From contig JASGCX010000012.1 in assembly GCA_030053925.1 (NCBI GenBank), positions 1 to 45,242 of the forward strand: 45,242 bases of DNA, written 5' to 3'. This document shows positions 1-8,389 of the stretch, one piece after another. Numbering within the stretch: position 1 is the stretch's first letter; the number at the start of each line of letters is the position of its first letter. The translations under genes were made by a program, and so were the position numbers. The notes beneath the pieces were generated by a model. That model did not search any database and had not been told where the DNA came from. It saw nothing but the letters and a program-made list of their open reading frames with translations. Origin of the DNA: Flavobacterium sp. (lineage in GTDB: Bacteria; Bacteroidota; Bacteroidia; Chitinophagales; Chitinophagaceae).

Positions 1-732
1 TGTAGCCAACTTCATCGGGCTTCGCCCTATGTTAGCATATCCCAACTTCATCGGGTTTCGCCCTATGTTAGCATATCATGCCCTTTCAGGGCTTAGGATT
101 TTGCGGCTTCACTACTTCATCGGGCTTCGCCCTATGTTAGCATATCCCAACTTCATCGGGCTTCGCCCTATGTTAGCATATTATGCCCTTTCAGGGCTTA
201 GGATTTTGCGGCTTCACTACTTCATCGGGCTTCGCCCTAAGTTAGCATATCATGCCCTTTCAGGGCTTAGGATTTTGTGGTGTAGCCAACTTCATCGGGC
301 TTCGCCCTATGTTAGCATATCCCAACTTCATCGGGCTTCGCCCTATGTTAGCATATTATGCCCTTTCAGGGCTTAGGATTTTGCGGCTTCGCCACTTCAT
401 CGGGCTTCGCCCTATGTTAGCATATCATGCCCTTTGAGGGCTTAGGATTTTGCGGCTTCACTACTTCATCGGGCTTCGCCCTATGTTAGCATATCATGCC
501 CTTTGAGGGCTTAGGATTTTGCGGCTTCACTACTTCATCGGGCTTCGCCCTATGTTAGCATATCATGCCCTTTGAGGGCTTAGGATTTTGCGGCTTCGCC
601 ACTTCATCGGGCTTCGCCCTATGTTAGCATATTATGCCCTTTGAGGGCTTAGGATTTTGCGGCTTCGCCACTTCATCGGGTTTCGCCCTATGTTAGCATA
701 TCATGCCCTTTGATGGCTTAGGATTTTGCGGC
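1..732. repeat. Tandem array of 12 palindromic repeat units
   Basis: The word CTTCATCGGG/TTTCGCCCTATG recurs 12 times, at about 10, 46, 114, 149, 219, 289, 324, 394, 463, 532, 601 and 670. From 394 on the period is exactly 69 bp. In the first half, 69-bp units alternate with a 35-36-bp short unit that lacks the second half. Each long unit holds two small inverted repeats, GGGCTTCGCCC and GCCCTTTCAGGGC (GCCCTTTGAGGGC in later units). Units differ by a few substitutions. There are no unique spacers, so this is not CRISPR. The array is open in several frames, but those frames only translate the repeat. The left end may lie outside the window. Confidence 0.9.
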
Positions 733-860
733 GAGATAAATTTGTGTATGCGATAAGAAAACTAAAGTAAAAATTAATTTAAAATACGGTAAAGAAAGAG
801 AAATACAGCACACCATTGCAACAGAAATTTTTGTAGCTAAATGTTGTGCATTTACAGGCT

Positions 861-2198
861 TTAAACATTGGGTAGTTTGTAGCCATTATGATAATTGGCC
901 ATTAAATATTTTTTATTGATGGCATTATCTGTAAATTGATTGGTTGCTGTATTCCAAAATAATTTTTGTTGGCTGCGGTAAGCAATATTGCCCATTTGCG
1001 ATAGCGAGGCAATAGCTGCACCTGCTTGAATAGGGCAGTGTAAGTCTTCTGCTTTTTTAGATTTTACAACGCTAATAAAATTGTCAAGGTGCTTGTTTAA
1101 ACCATTGTCTACTTGTTTGGTAAATGGTACTACTACTTTATGCGCATTTTTCTTTTCTTCAATTACTTCCCAACCGTCTCTATTTAAAACCAAAGTGCCA
1201 TTATTGCCTATAAATGCAATGCCATGTGTACGGTTATAATCACCATTGCCAATGCCTACTGCATGATCCCAAATAATATTAAAGTTATCAAATTCGTATA
1301 AGGCCATCAAGGTGTCTGGCGTTTCATCAGCCGAATCTGGTTTCGCAAATTTACCACCAACGGTTACAATTGATTTTGGTGTATCTACTTGCATACCAAG
1401 TAAGGCATAGTCTAGCAAATGAACACCCCAATCGGTCATTAAGCCTCCTGCATAATCCCAAAACCAACGAAACGTAAAATGAAAACGATTAGGATTAAAT
1501 GGCCTTTGCATAGCTGGACCTAGCCATTTTGTATAATCTACACCTGCTGGTACTGGTGCATTGGGCTTTACGTCTAGCGGCTGTTTCCAGTCTAAATAGC
1601 ACCAAGTTTTTACAGTTCTAATATTGCCAAGTTGCCCGCTGTGTACAAATTTTATAGCATCACCAAAATGTTGCTGGCTGCGTTGCCATTGGCCGGCTTG
1701 TACTATTTTACCATAACGTTGCTGTGCCGCTACCATTGTTCTACATTCAATAATTGAGTTGCCTACAGGTTTTTCTATGTACACATCTTTACCAGCTTCA
1801 CATGCGTGAATCATTTGTAAGGCATGCCAATGGTCTGGTGTGCCAATGATGACTGCATCAATATCTTTTTGGTCTAGTAACTGCCTATAATCGTTGTATA
1901 GCTTTATTTTACTGGTGTCAATATTCATTTTGGCCAAATCTGCCATGCGTTTGTCTAATACATTTTTATCAACATCGCACAGGGCAATCACATTTACACC
2001 AGGAATTTTTAAGGCTGCCGTTAAGTCTGACCAGCCCATACCATTAATGCCAATGGCACCAATATTTACTTGGTTGCTAGGCATTATTTTGTTTTTGAAA
2101 AATGCAAATACTTGGTTGTTTAAGGCACTTGCAGCGGCTGTACCGCCCATTAAAAGTGCAGACTTTTGTAGAAAGTTTCTTCTAGAGTTTGATGACAT
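861..2198 (-). CDS. Tat-exported Gfo/Idh/MocA-family oxidoreductase
   Basis: 445 residues. The N-terminus carries a twin-arginine signal (SRRNFLQ, residues 5-11, followed by a small hydrophobic stretch to about 27), so export in folded, cofactor-loaded form is expected. A Rossmann nucleotide-binding motif GAIGINGMG (about 48-56) and the family signature EKP in YIEKPVGNS identify a Gfo/Idh/MocA dehydrogenase. Length and the DWGVHLLDYALLG segment match the secreted Bacteroidota subgroup annotated as glucose-fructose oxidoreductase-like or glycosyl hydrolase 109-like. The substrate, probably a sugar or sugar derivative, cannot be read from sequence. It lies downstream of topA on the same strand, but a hairpin separates them, so co-transcription is doubtful. 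Confidence 0.88.
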   Translation of the reverse strand: MSSNSRRNFLQKSALLMGGTAAASALNNQVFAFFKNKIMPSNQVNIGAIGINGMGWSDLTAALKIPGVNVIALCDVDKNVLDKRMADLAKMNIDTSKIKLYNDYRQLLDQKDIDAVIIGTPDHWHALQMIHACEAGKDVYIEKPVGNSIIECRTMVAAQQRYGKIVQAGQWQRSQQHFGDAIKFVHSGQLGNIRTVKTWCYLDWKQPLDVKPNAPVPAGVDYTKWLGPAMQRPFNPNRFHFTFRWFWDYAGGLMTDWGVHLLDYALLGMQVDTPKSIVTVGGKFAKPDSADETPDTLMALYEFDNFNIIWDHAVGIGNGDYNRTHGIAFIGNNGTLVLNRDGWEVIEEKKNAHKVVVPFTKQVDNGLNKHLDNFISVVKSKKAEDLHCPIQAGAAIASLSQMGNIAYRSQQKLFWNTATNQFTDNAINKKYLMANYHNGYKLPNV

Positions 2199-2219
2199 GT
2201 GGCAACGCTTTTTTAATAA

Positions 2220-2253
2220 ATGAACCCAAACGAATTGCTTCGTTTGAGTTCAT
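2220..2253 (-). terminator. Hairpin terminator after topA
   Basis: Inverted repeat with 14-bp arms (TGAACCCAAACGAA / TTCGTTTGAGTTCA, one G-T type mismatch) around a TTGC loop, between the topA stop and the start of the oxidoreductase gene. On the minus strand it is followed by TTTATT, a modest U-run. Position and fold fit a terminator or attenuator for topA. Confidence 0.55.
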
Positions 2254-2279
2254 AAAATTATAGAATTATTGGTTCGACT

Positions 2280-4826
2280 TTATTTCTTTTTTACCGCAGC
2301 TTTCTTTTTAGGTGCGGCTTTTTTGGCTGATGCCGCTTTTTTAGCAAATGCACCTGGTACTTGCGCTTCAATCATTGCTTTTACACTTTCTAGTGGCAAT
2401 GTGGCGGCTTCTTCGGCGGTGTATTTTTTACCTGTTAACTTCAACATTTTTTTGCCAAAGCGTACAAATGGCCCCCATCTACCGTTTTCAATGGTAATTT
2501 TTTCGGCTGGCCATTGTTGTAAGTAGCGGTTGGCTTCTTTCTCTAATTTTTTTTCAATTAAAGTATTAATATCTGCTTGGGTTAAATTATCGTAATCAAA
2601 GCCTTTTGGTATGTTGATGTACAAATCGTCCCATTTGATAAATGGCCCAAAGCGGCCTTTGCCTTTGGTTACAGGTTTTTCTTGGTAATGGCCTATTGCA
2701 GCATCTGCGGCTTGCTTTTTATTAATCAATTCAAGTGCTCTATCTATATCTATTTCAAGCGGCTCATCGGTTTTAGCCAAAGAAATAAATTGGTCTTTGT
2801 ACTTGATGTATGGGCCAAATCTACCGGCGTTTACAATTAATTCTTCGCCATTGTATTCACCCAAACTACGTGGTAGTTGAAATAATTCCATCGCTTGATG
2901 CATGGTGATGGTTTCAATGCTTTGGTTAGATTTTAGCTTGGCAAAACGAGGCTTTTCATTTTCGTCACTTGTGTCGCCTATTTGTACCATTGGCCCATAT
3001 CTTCCCATTCGGGCAATTACTTTTTTACCCGTTTCGGCTACAAAACCTAGTTCACGTTCGCCTTTAGCTCTTTCTGCGGTTTCAAGTGTATTTTCAATAT
3101 TGGTATGAAATGGTTTGTAAAAACCATCAATCATGTTGCTCCAAATAATTTTACCTTCGGCTATTTGGTCAAATTCTGCTTCAATTTTTGCGGTGAAGCT
3201 AAAATCCATTACTTTTTTGAAATGTAGGTTTAAAAAGTCGGTAACTACCAAGCCTAAATCTGTAGGAAATAACTTTGCTTTTTCTGCTCCTGTATTTTCC
3301 GTCAACATCAATTTTTCAATCAGGTTTTTGGCTGTTAAGCGCAATATATTTACCTGTCTTTTTACACCATCTTTATCACGCTTTTCAACGTAATTTCTTT
3401 TAATAATGGTAGTAATAGTGGGTGCGTAAGTTGAAGGACGGCCAATGCCTAATTCTTCCATCTTTTTTACCAGCGAAGCTTCGGTATATCTTGCTGCTGC
3501 TCTTGTAAATTTCTCAGTAGCAGTCATCTCTTTAAAGTTAAGCACTTGGCCTATGTTTAAGGGCGGCAACATGCCTTCTGTATCTTCTTCATCTTCATCA
3601 TCTCGCCCTTCTAAATATACTTTTAAGAAGCCGTCAAACTTCATCACTTCACCTGTTGCGGCAAGCTGTTCTTTGTTGGTAGAAATATTGATTTTAGCAG
3701 TTGTTTTTTCAAATTCTGCATCGCTCATTTGCGAAGCGATGGTGCGTTTCCAAATTAACTCGTATAAGCGTCTGCCATCTTCATCAGCTACTGTGTGGTG
3801 GCTCATGTACGTAGGGCGTATAGCTTCGTGAGCTTCTTGAGCGCTTTCGTTTTTATTCGCAAATTTTCTTTGTTGATTATATTTATTTCCGAAAGCAGTA
3901 CTAATTTCTTTGCTAATATCTGCTAATGCGGTATCGCTTAAATTCACACTATCTGTACGCATATAAGTGATGTGCCCATGCTCGTACAATTTTTGTGCAA
4001 TTAACATGGTTTTACTTACACCATAGCCTAGCTTTCTAGAAGCTTCTTGCTGTAGGGTAGAAGTGGTGAAAGGTGCTGCTGGTGTGCGTTTTGCAGGTTT
4101 TACTTCAATAGAGGCAACGGTATAATTGGCATTAATGCAAGTGTTTAAGAACTGCTGCGCATTTTGTAAGGTTGCTACTTTTGATGGGCTTTCTGCTTTA
4201 AACGTTACAGGCTTGTTGTTAATGTCTTTAGCTGCAAAAAAAGCCTCTATTTTATAACTACTTTCAGGAACAAAAACATTGATTTCTCGTTCTCTATCTA
4301 CAATTAATCTTACCGCTACACTTTGTACACGGCCAGCACTTAAACTTGGCTTTACTTTTTTCCATAAAACAGGGCTCAATTCAAAACCTACCAATCTATC
4401 TAATACACGGCGAGCTTGCTGCGCATTTACCAAATCCATATTTATTTTACGTGGATTGGCAACAGCTTTTTTTATGGCTGGCGCAGTAATTTCGTGAAAT
4501 ACAATACGCTTTGTTTCTTTTGGATCGAGGCCTAAAACTTCCGCTAAATGCCAGCTAATGCTTTCACCTTCGCGGTCTTCATCGGATGCTAACCAAACTT
4601 CTTTCGATTTTTTTGCAAGGCTTTTTAATTCGCTAACAACCTTTAGTTTGTCTTCAGGCACTTTGTAGCGAGGTAGATAATGATTGTTTAAATCAATACC
4701 CATATCATCTTTTTCGAGGTCGCGAATATGACCGTAGCAGCTACGTACATCAAAGTCGGTACCTAAGATTTTTTCTATGGTTTTTGCCTTTGCAGGCGAC
4801 TCTACAATTAATAAATTCTTGCTCAT
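2280..4826 (-). CDS. topA: DNA topoisomerase I
   Basis: 848 residues, type IA topoisomerase that relaxes negative supercoils. The TOPRIM domain starts with LLIVESPAKAKTIEKIL (5-21) and contains the acidic motif DEDREGE (82-88). The active-site tyrosine is Tyr288 in ITYMRTDS. The central gate domain includes the conserved GIGRPSTYA. The C-terminus carries repeated glycine/aromatic modules (GRYGPMVQIG, GRFGPYIKY, GRFGPFIKW, GRWGPFVRFG) instead of classical four-Cys zinc fingers, as is common in Bacteroidota. It ends in a Lys/Ala-rich tail of about 25 residues that probably binds DNA non-specifically. Full length, no lesions seen. Confidence 0.98.
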   Translation of the reverse strand: MSKNLLIVESPAKAKTIEKILGTDFDVRSCYGHIRDLEKDDMGIDLNNHYLPRYKVPEDKLKVVSELKSLAKKSKEVWLASDEDREGESISWHLAEVLGLDPKETKRIVFHEITAPAIKKAVANPRKINMDLVNAQQARRVLDRLVGFELSPVLWKKVKPSLSAGRVQSVAVRLIVDREREINVFVPESSYKIEAFFAAKDINNKPVTFKAESPSKVATLQNAQQFLNTCINANYTVASIEVKPAKRTPAAPFTTSTLQQEASRKLGYGVSKTMLIAQKLYEHGHITYMRTDSVNLSDTALADISKEISTAFGNKYNQQRKFANKNESAQEAHEAIRPTYMSHHTVADEDGRRLYELIWKRTIASQMSDAEFEKTTAKINISTNKEQLAATGEVMKFDGFLKVYLEGRDDEDEEDTEGMLPPLNIGQVLNFKEMTATEKFTRAAARYTEASLVKKMEELGIGRPSTYAPTITTIIKRNYVEKRDKDGVKRQVNILRLTAKNLIEKLMLTENTGAEKAKLFPTDLGLVVTDFLNLHFKKVMDFSFTAKIEAEFDQIAEGKIIWSNMIDGFYKPFHTNIENTLETAERAKGERELGFVAETGKKVIARMGRYGPMVQIGDTSDENEKPRFAKLKSNQSIETITMHQAMELFQLPRSLGEYNGEELIVNAGRFGPYIKYKDQFISLAKTDEPLEIDIDRALELINKKQAADAAIGHYQEKPVTKGKGRFGPFIKWDDLYINIPKGFDYDNLTQADINTLIEKKLEKEANRYLQQWPAEKITIENGRWGPFVRFGKKMLKLTGKKYTAEEAATLPLESVKAMIEAQVPGAFAKKAASAKKAAPKKKAAVKKK

Positions 4827-5134
4827 AATGTCTGAACCTTAATTTATGTGACTTGCGAAATTATTGGGATAAGCTGAGAAAGGTTGTATTTATTGCCGTT
4901 GGTAGTTCACTAATTCAGTATAAACTCGCAAATGAAGTTCAATAAACATTCAACTGTTGGCTACAAAAATATTTTTCTAATTGCTTACCTTATTACCTGC
5001 AAATCTATATCAGGTTGGTGCAATATTAGTTCAATAGTCGAAAACACAAAAAATGTTAAGAAAATGTAGAGGTTTTAGAATTTTATTTTTTGGCACGCCT
5101 TTGGAATTGTAGTAAGTAACTAAAACGTTATACC
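4827..5134. other. Intergenic region between divergent topA and small exported-protein gene
   Basis: About 308 bp with no open frame of note. It must hold both promoters. Near its right end TGGCACG (5091-5097), four bases and TGGAA resemble a sigma-54 -24/-12 element, although the -12 box differs from consensus TTGCA. No strong hairpins were seen. Confidence 0.5.
5074..5106 (+). promoter_or_regulatory. Possible sigma-54-like promoter
   Basis: TGGCACG at 5091-5097 matches the -24 element. The -12 region reads TGGAA where TTGCA/T is expected, so the match is partial. It sits about 30-45 bp before the start codon at 5135, a sensible distance. No activator gene is nearby. Confidence 0.25.
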
Positions 5135-5647
5135 ATGAAAAAGATGCTAACACTTGCCGCTTTAGTAACCCTTATTTTTTCTTCGTTACAAGTAAATGCT
5201 CAACGCGGTTACGAGCGTGATAGAAGAAACAATGACAGACGAGATGATAGTGATGATAGACACGACGATAGAAGAGAGAGACGTGACGATTACAGAGATG
5301 ATAGAAGAGGCGATAGACGTGACTATTATAGAGGTAACAGGTATGTAAATAGGGCACCCATTCGCAGAGGATTTTATTTTTATCCTCAAGCCAATGTGTA
5401 CTTTAATCCAATGGCACATAACTATTACTATTCTAGAAATGGTGCGTGGGTAACTGTAAATACTTTACCTAGAGATATGTATTTAGGCCAAAGCTATCAA
5501 GAAGTGTATTGCAACGATAATGAAGACATTTGGGCTTACAACCGCACACACCTCAATTACTACAAACCTGCACCAAAACCTGTGTACGTGGCACAACCAG
5601 TAAAACCAAGGGTTGCAGTAGGTATTAATTTAGGTGTAAGATTTTAA
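5135..5647 (+). CDS. Small exported Arg/Asp-rich protein
   Basis: 170 residues. A clear signal peptide (MKKMLTLAALVTLIFSSLQVNAQ) is followed by a low-complexity segment of alternating Arg and Asp with some Tyr/Asn (about 24-70). A Tyr/Asn/Pro-rich region follows (GFYFYPQANVYFNPMAHNYYY), and the protein ends in VGINLGVRF. I do not recognise a catalytic domain. It resembles the short periplasmic or envelope proteins with charged repeats that are common in Bacteroidota. The final aromatic residue and preceding beta-like strand hint at envelope association. It is monocistronic, with a good terminator just downstream. Confidence 0.8.
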   Translation: MKKMLTLAALVTLIFSSLQVNAQRGYERDRRNNDRRDDSDDRHDDRRERRDDYRDDRRGDRRDYYRGNRYVNRAPIRRGFYFYPQANVYFNPMAHNYYYSRNGAWVTVNTLPRDMYLGQSYQEVYCNDNEDIWAYNRTHLNYYKPAPKPVYVAQPVKPRVAVGINLGVRF

Positions 5648-5673
5648 ACTATTATCACTCTGCATATAAAGTA

Positions 5674-5706
5674 ATGGCGGCTTATTTGGCTGCCATTTTT
5701 ATTTTT
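5674..5706 (+). terminator. Rho-independent terminator between convergent genes
   Basis: Stem ATGGCGGC / GCTGCCAT (one G-T pair) with a 7-nt loop, followed by TTTTTATTTTTT. It lies between the exported-protein stop (5647) and the stop of the opposing hydrolase (5699). The U-run overlaps the hydrolase's stop codon, so the element probably serves the plus-strand gene. Confidence 0.8.
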
Positions 5707-6550
5707 TAAAAAAGTTGATGATTGTTTTTACAGTTTTACCTTCTCTGTAAATTTTACTGTGGCCTAAACCTGTTGTTATGTAAAATTCAATATGCGGCAA
5801 ATTGAGTGCTTGCACAGGTTTCACATCTTCAAAAGTACAAATGGTGTCTTCTGTATCGTGAAGCCAAAGTGTGGGCGTGTTAAACTTTTGTATAGCCGTA
5901 CTTGTGGCAAAATAACTAATAGGCTTTTTTGAAAAGTCTACAATGTAATCTGTTAATGCTTGTTTTATATCATTACCTAAATGAAGAAATTTGATAAATT
6001 CATTTATTGCAGTTGTTGTTTCTACTGCTGGTGCAATTAAAACAAGTTTTTGTAAGTTGGGTAAATGTTCGGCAGCCAATGAAGCCGCTAAACCGCCAAT
6101 ACTGTGAGCCATAATACCGTACAAGGAACCAAATGTTTTATTAAACGCAATCATAGATTGGCTGTAGTGCAAAGCATTGATGGTTTTACCATCACTAATA
6201 CCGTGGCCAGGTGCATCGTAAGCAAACACTTCAAAGCCAGCTTTTAACAATGGATCAATGTATTTTTCAAAACGATAGCTAAAACTATCGAAGCCATGGT
6301 TGATTAATATTTTTTTGCCATTGGGTGCTTTAGGCTGCCAATGCCAACCACGCAATGTTAAGCCTTCAAACTGAAAACTAATTTTCTCAGCTTCTTGAAA
6401 AGTGGTTGGTTGGGGCCTAACTAGTTTACCGCTATATGGTGTACAGAAAATTTTAAACGCATATTCAGCCGCTTTTCTTGACGATATAAGTGCTAATGTT
6501 GCAATTTTTGTTTTGTAGTAGTTAATGGCTATTGATTGAGTTAACTTCAT
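5699..6550 (-). CDS. Alpha/beta hydrolase (serine hydrolase)
   Basis: 283 residues, no signal peptide. The alpha/beta-hydrolase fold is shown by the oxyanion-region NHGF (84-87), the core YDAPGHGIS (111-119), the nucleophile elbow AHSIGG with Ser150, a candidate acid Asp235 in HDTEDTI and His264 in GLGHSK. The order and spacing are normal for the family. The substrate cannot be predicted; related proteins act on esters or small acyl compounds. It is divergent from the DUF2520 gene with only 47 bp between starts, so the two promoters must overlap. Confidence 0.85.
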   Translation of the reverse strand: MKLTQSIAINYYKTKIATLALISSRKAAEYAFKIFCTPYSGKLVRPQPTTFQEAEKISFQFEGLTLRGWHWQPKAPNGKKILINHGFDSFSYRFEKYIDPLLKAGFEVFAYDAPGHGISDGKTINALHYSQSMIAFNKTFGSLYGIMAHSIGGLAASLAAEHLPNLQKLVLIAPAVETTTAINEFIKFLHLGNDIKQALTDYIVDFSKKPISYFATSTAIQKFNTPTLWLHDTEDTICTFEDVKPVQALNLPHIEFYITTGLGHSKIYREGKTVKTIINFFKK

Positions 6551-6597
6551 TTACCCGTTTTAAGTTGTTACAACTTTGGTGTTTTAAATTCAAATAT

Positions 6598-7353
6598 ATG
6601 GACGTTGTGATGATTGGTACAGGTAATGTGGCAACGGTTTTATGCAAATTGATGTATAAAAATGGGCACCGCATTAAACAAATTGTGGGTAGAGATGCAG
6701 AAAAACTAACACAACTTGCAACACTTGTGCAGGCTGAAAGCTGCATGAATATTGCAAACATTAGGCTCGATGCCAACATTTACATCATTGCAGTAATTGA
6801 TGATGCTGTGGCCAATGTGGTTAATGAATTGCATTTGCGGGATAAATTATTAATTCACACAGCAGGTTCGCTAAGCAAACAAGTTTTGCAAAAAGCGAGT
6901 AGTAATTATGGAGTGATGTGGCCTTTGCAAACCTTGCGTAAAGAGACTGAACATTTACCAGAAATACCGTTTATTGTTGATGGTAATAGCGAATTGGTGG
7001 TGAATAAGTTGCAAGAATTTGCCAAAACATTATCTAATAAATGCTTTGTAGCAAATGATGAAGCAAGAATTAAATTGCATTTAGGAGCCGTTGTTGTATC
7101 AAATTTTACCAACCATTTGTTTGCCTTGGCAGATGATTTTTACAAAAAAGAACTGCTTAATTTTAAGCTATTATTGCCTTTGATTAATGAAACGGTATTG
7201 CGTTTGGCAAATTATGCACCCAACGATGTTCAAACAGGCCCTGCAATAAGAGGTGATTTTGAAACTATAGAAAAGCATTTGACCTTGCTGAATGACTACC
7301 CACAATTGCAACAATTTTACGAAGCATTTTCTAAAAGTATTGCCCAAAAATAA
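6598..7353 (+). CDS. DUF2520 Rossmann-fold protein (reductase-like)
   Basis: 251 residues from ATG 6598. I chose this start because the dinucleotide-binding motif (VVMIGTGNVA) must be at the N-terminus, and the upstream in-frame ATG at 6532 lies inside the divergent gene. The N-terminal half resembles pyrroline-5-carboxylate reductase and 6-phosphogluconate dehydrogenase Rossmann domains. The C-terminal half has the DUF2520 signature (HLGAVVVSNFTNH and QTGPAIRGDFETIEKH). It is predicted to be an NAD(P)-dependent cytosolic enzyme of unknown substrate. The next gene is about 330 bp away. Confidence 0.88.
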   Translation: MDVVMIGTGNVATVLCKLMYKNGHRIKQIVGRDAEKLTQLATLVQAESCMNIANIRLDANIYIIAVIDDAVANVVNELHLRDKLLIHTAGSLSKQVLQKASSNYGVMWPLQTLRKETEHLPEIPFIVDGNSELVVNKLQEFAKTLSNKCFVANDEARIKLHLGAVVVSNFTNHLFALADDFYKKELLNFKLLLPLINETVLRLANYAPNDVQTGPAIRGDFETIEKHLTLLNDYPQLQQFYEAFSKSIAQK

Positions 7354-7683
7354 AAAGCCCCAAGAGGAGAACCAATCGGGGATTATTTATAAGCAAGCAA
7401 CCCAAAAAAGAACACATATTTAATGTCTATCCTCATTTTTTGATAGACTCGTACTTTTGATATTTAAACAGCCTTAAACGTATAAGCAACACTTATTTAC
7501 GTTTGAAAAAATGAATGTTTTTACGCAAACATTGACACAATGTAAATATCTTTTTTGAATTGAGAAAAGAAATTTGATTTTTAAACTAAAATTAAGGTTG
7601 GGCTAAGTAAAAATTTCTCATCCCGACTTTTATAGACTTTTATTATACACTTGTTTCAAATACTTTTGCAAGCCAAAACAAAA
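7354..7683. other. Intergenic region with orphan minus-strand terminator-like hairpin
   Basis: About 330 bp with no gene. At 7356-7380 CCCC and CGGGG arms enclose about 16 nt. Read on the minus strand this gives CCCC...GGGG followed by CTTTTT, a terminator shape, yet no minus-strand gene lies upstream of it. The rest is AT-rich with no clear reading frame. The start of the ferredoxin transcript probably lies near the right end. Confidence 0.45.
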
Positions 7684-8025
7684 ATGATGTACACGATTAA
7701 TATTAAATTTGAAGAGAAAGGTAAACAACCTCAAACGCTTAGTAATATTGGGTTTGGCGAAAGTTTATTAGAAGTGTTATTAGACAATAAAATTGAACTT
7801 CACCACAATTGCGGCGGTGTATGTGCTTGCAGCACTTGCCATTTATATGTAGAAAAAGGTGAGCAGTTTATTGAAGAATTATCTGATAGAGAAGAAGATT
7901 TTATTGATAGAGCGGTGAACCCACGCCTAACAAGCCGCCTTGGTTGTCAATGTGTTTTACACGAAAGCACTGGTGGCGAAATCAATATTACCTTGCCCGA
8001 CCAAACACAATTTTTAGGTGAGTAA
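7684..8025 (+). CDS. fdx: Adrenodoxin-type 2Fe-2S ferredoxin
   Basis: 113 residues from ATG 7684; the upstream in-frame start at 7651 would add a non-homologous lead. The plant/adrenodoxin 2Fe-2S pattern is present: Cys43-x5-Cys49-x2-Cys52 in NCGGVCACSTC, with the fourth ligand Cys88 in LGCQC. Cys47 and Cys90 are extra cysteines. This is the ISC-type ferredoxin that donates electrons for iron-sulfur cluster assembly. The gene directly precedes iscX, the classical isc neighbour. The scaffold and desulfurase genes (iscU, iscS) are not in the window, and hscB is about 8 kb away. Confidence 0.92.
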   Translation: MMYTINIKFEEKGKQPQTLSNIGFGESLLEVLLDNKIELHHNCGGVCACSTCHLYVEKGEQFIEELSDREEDFIDRAVNPRLTSRLGCQCVLHESTGGEINITLPDQTQFLGE

Positions 8026-8072
8026 ATAAATAAATTGTACTTACTACAAAAATTTAAACTACAAACTACTAT

Positions 8073-8312
8073 ATGAGCCACTTTGAACCACCAATACACT
8101 GGAACGACCATGAAGATATTGCCATGAAATTGTACGAAAAATTTGGTGATGATTTTGGCGAAAGTAAAATTTACCGCATACGTTTTACCGACTTGTTAGA
8201 ATGGATTTTGCAAATACCCAACTTTGAAGGTACAAGAGAACAAAGTACAGAGGGGCATTTAGAAATGATTCAAAGCCAATGGGTGTACGAGTGGCGTGAT
8301 AATCAGAAATAA
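8073..8312 (+). CDS. iscX: Fe-S assembly protein IscX
   Basis: 79 residues, a small acidic protein. IscX hallmarks are visible: WNDHEDIAMKLYEKFGD near the N-terminus, RIRFTDLLEWILQIPNF in the middle and a C-terminal WVYEW. In other bacteria IscX binds IscS and iron and modulates cluster assembly. It lies 47 bp after fdx on the same strand, so the two are probably co-transcribed. It is slightly longer than E. coli IscX, with an N-terminal extension of about 8 residues. Confidence 0.92.
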   Translation: MSHFEPPIHWNDHEDIAMKLYEKFGDDFGESKIYRIRFTDLLEWILQIPNFEGTREQSTEGHLEMIQSQWVYEWRDNQK

Positions 8313-8389
8313 GCAATGATAACATAAACTTATTGCGCAAGGCAGTTGGTGTATCTATGCAAATAGTAAATTGCTTCAAATAAACATTC

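Noticed and set aside
29-437. Two overlapping ORFs of 115 and 61 codons in the left array
   Set aside because: They only translate the tandem repeat (recurring PMLAY and LSGLRIL words) and have no start context or homology of their own.
1-732. CRISPR array
   Set aside because: Units are contiguous with no unique spacers, and no cas gene is nearby.
731-910. Plus-strand frame reading GKEREIQHTIATEIFVAK at about 790-905
   Set aside because: No start codon, overlaps the 3' end of the oxidoreductase gene on the other strand, and no family recognised; treated as chance.
2902-4497. Several plus-strand ORFs inside topA
   Set aside because: Antisense shadows of a strongly conserved minus-strand gene.
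5172-5419. Two minus-strand ORFs opposite the Arg/Asp-rich protein
   Set aside because: Open only because the opposite strand is low-complexity repeat; they lie over a gene with a clear signal peptide.
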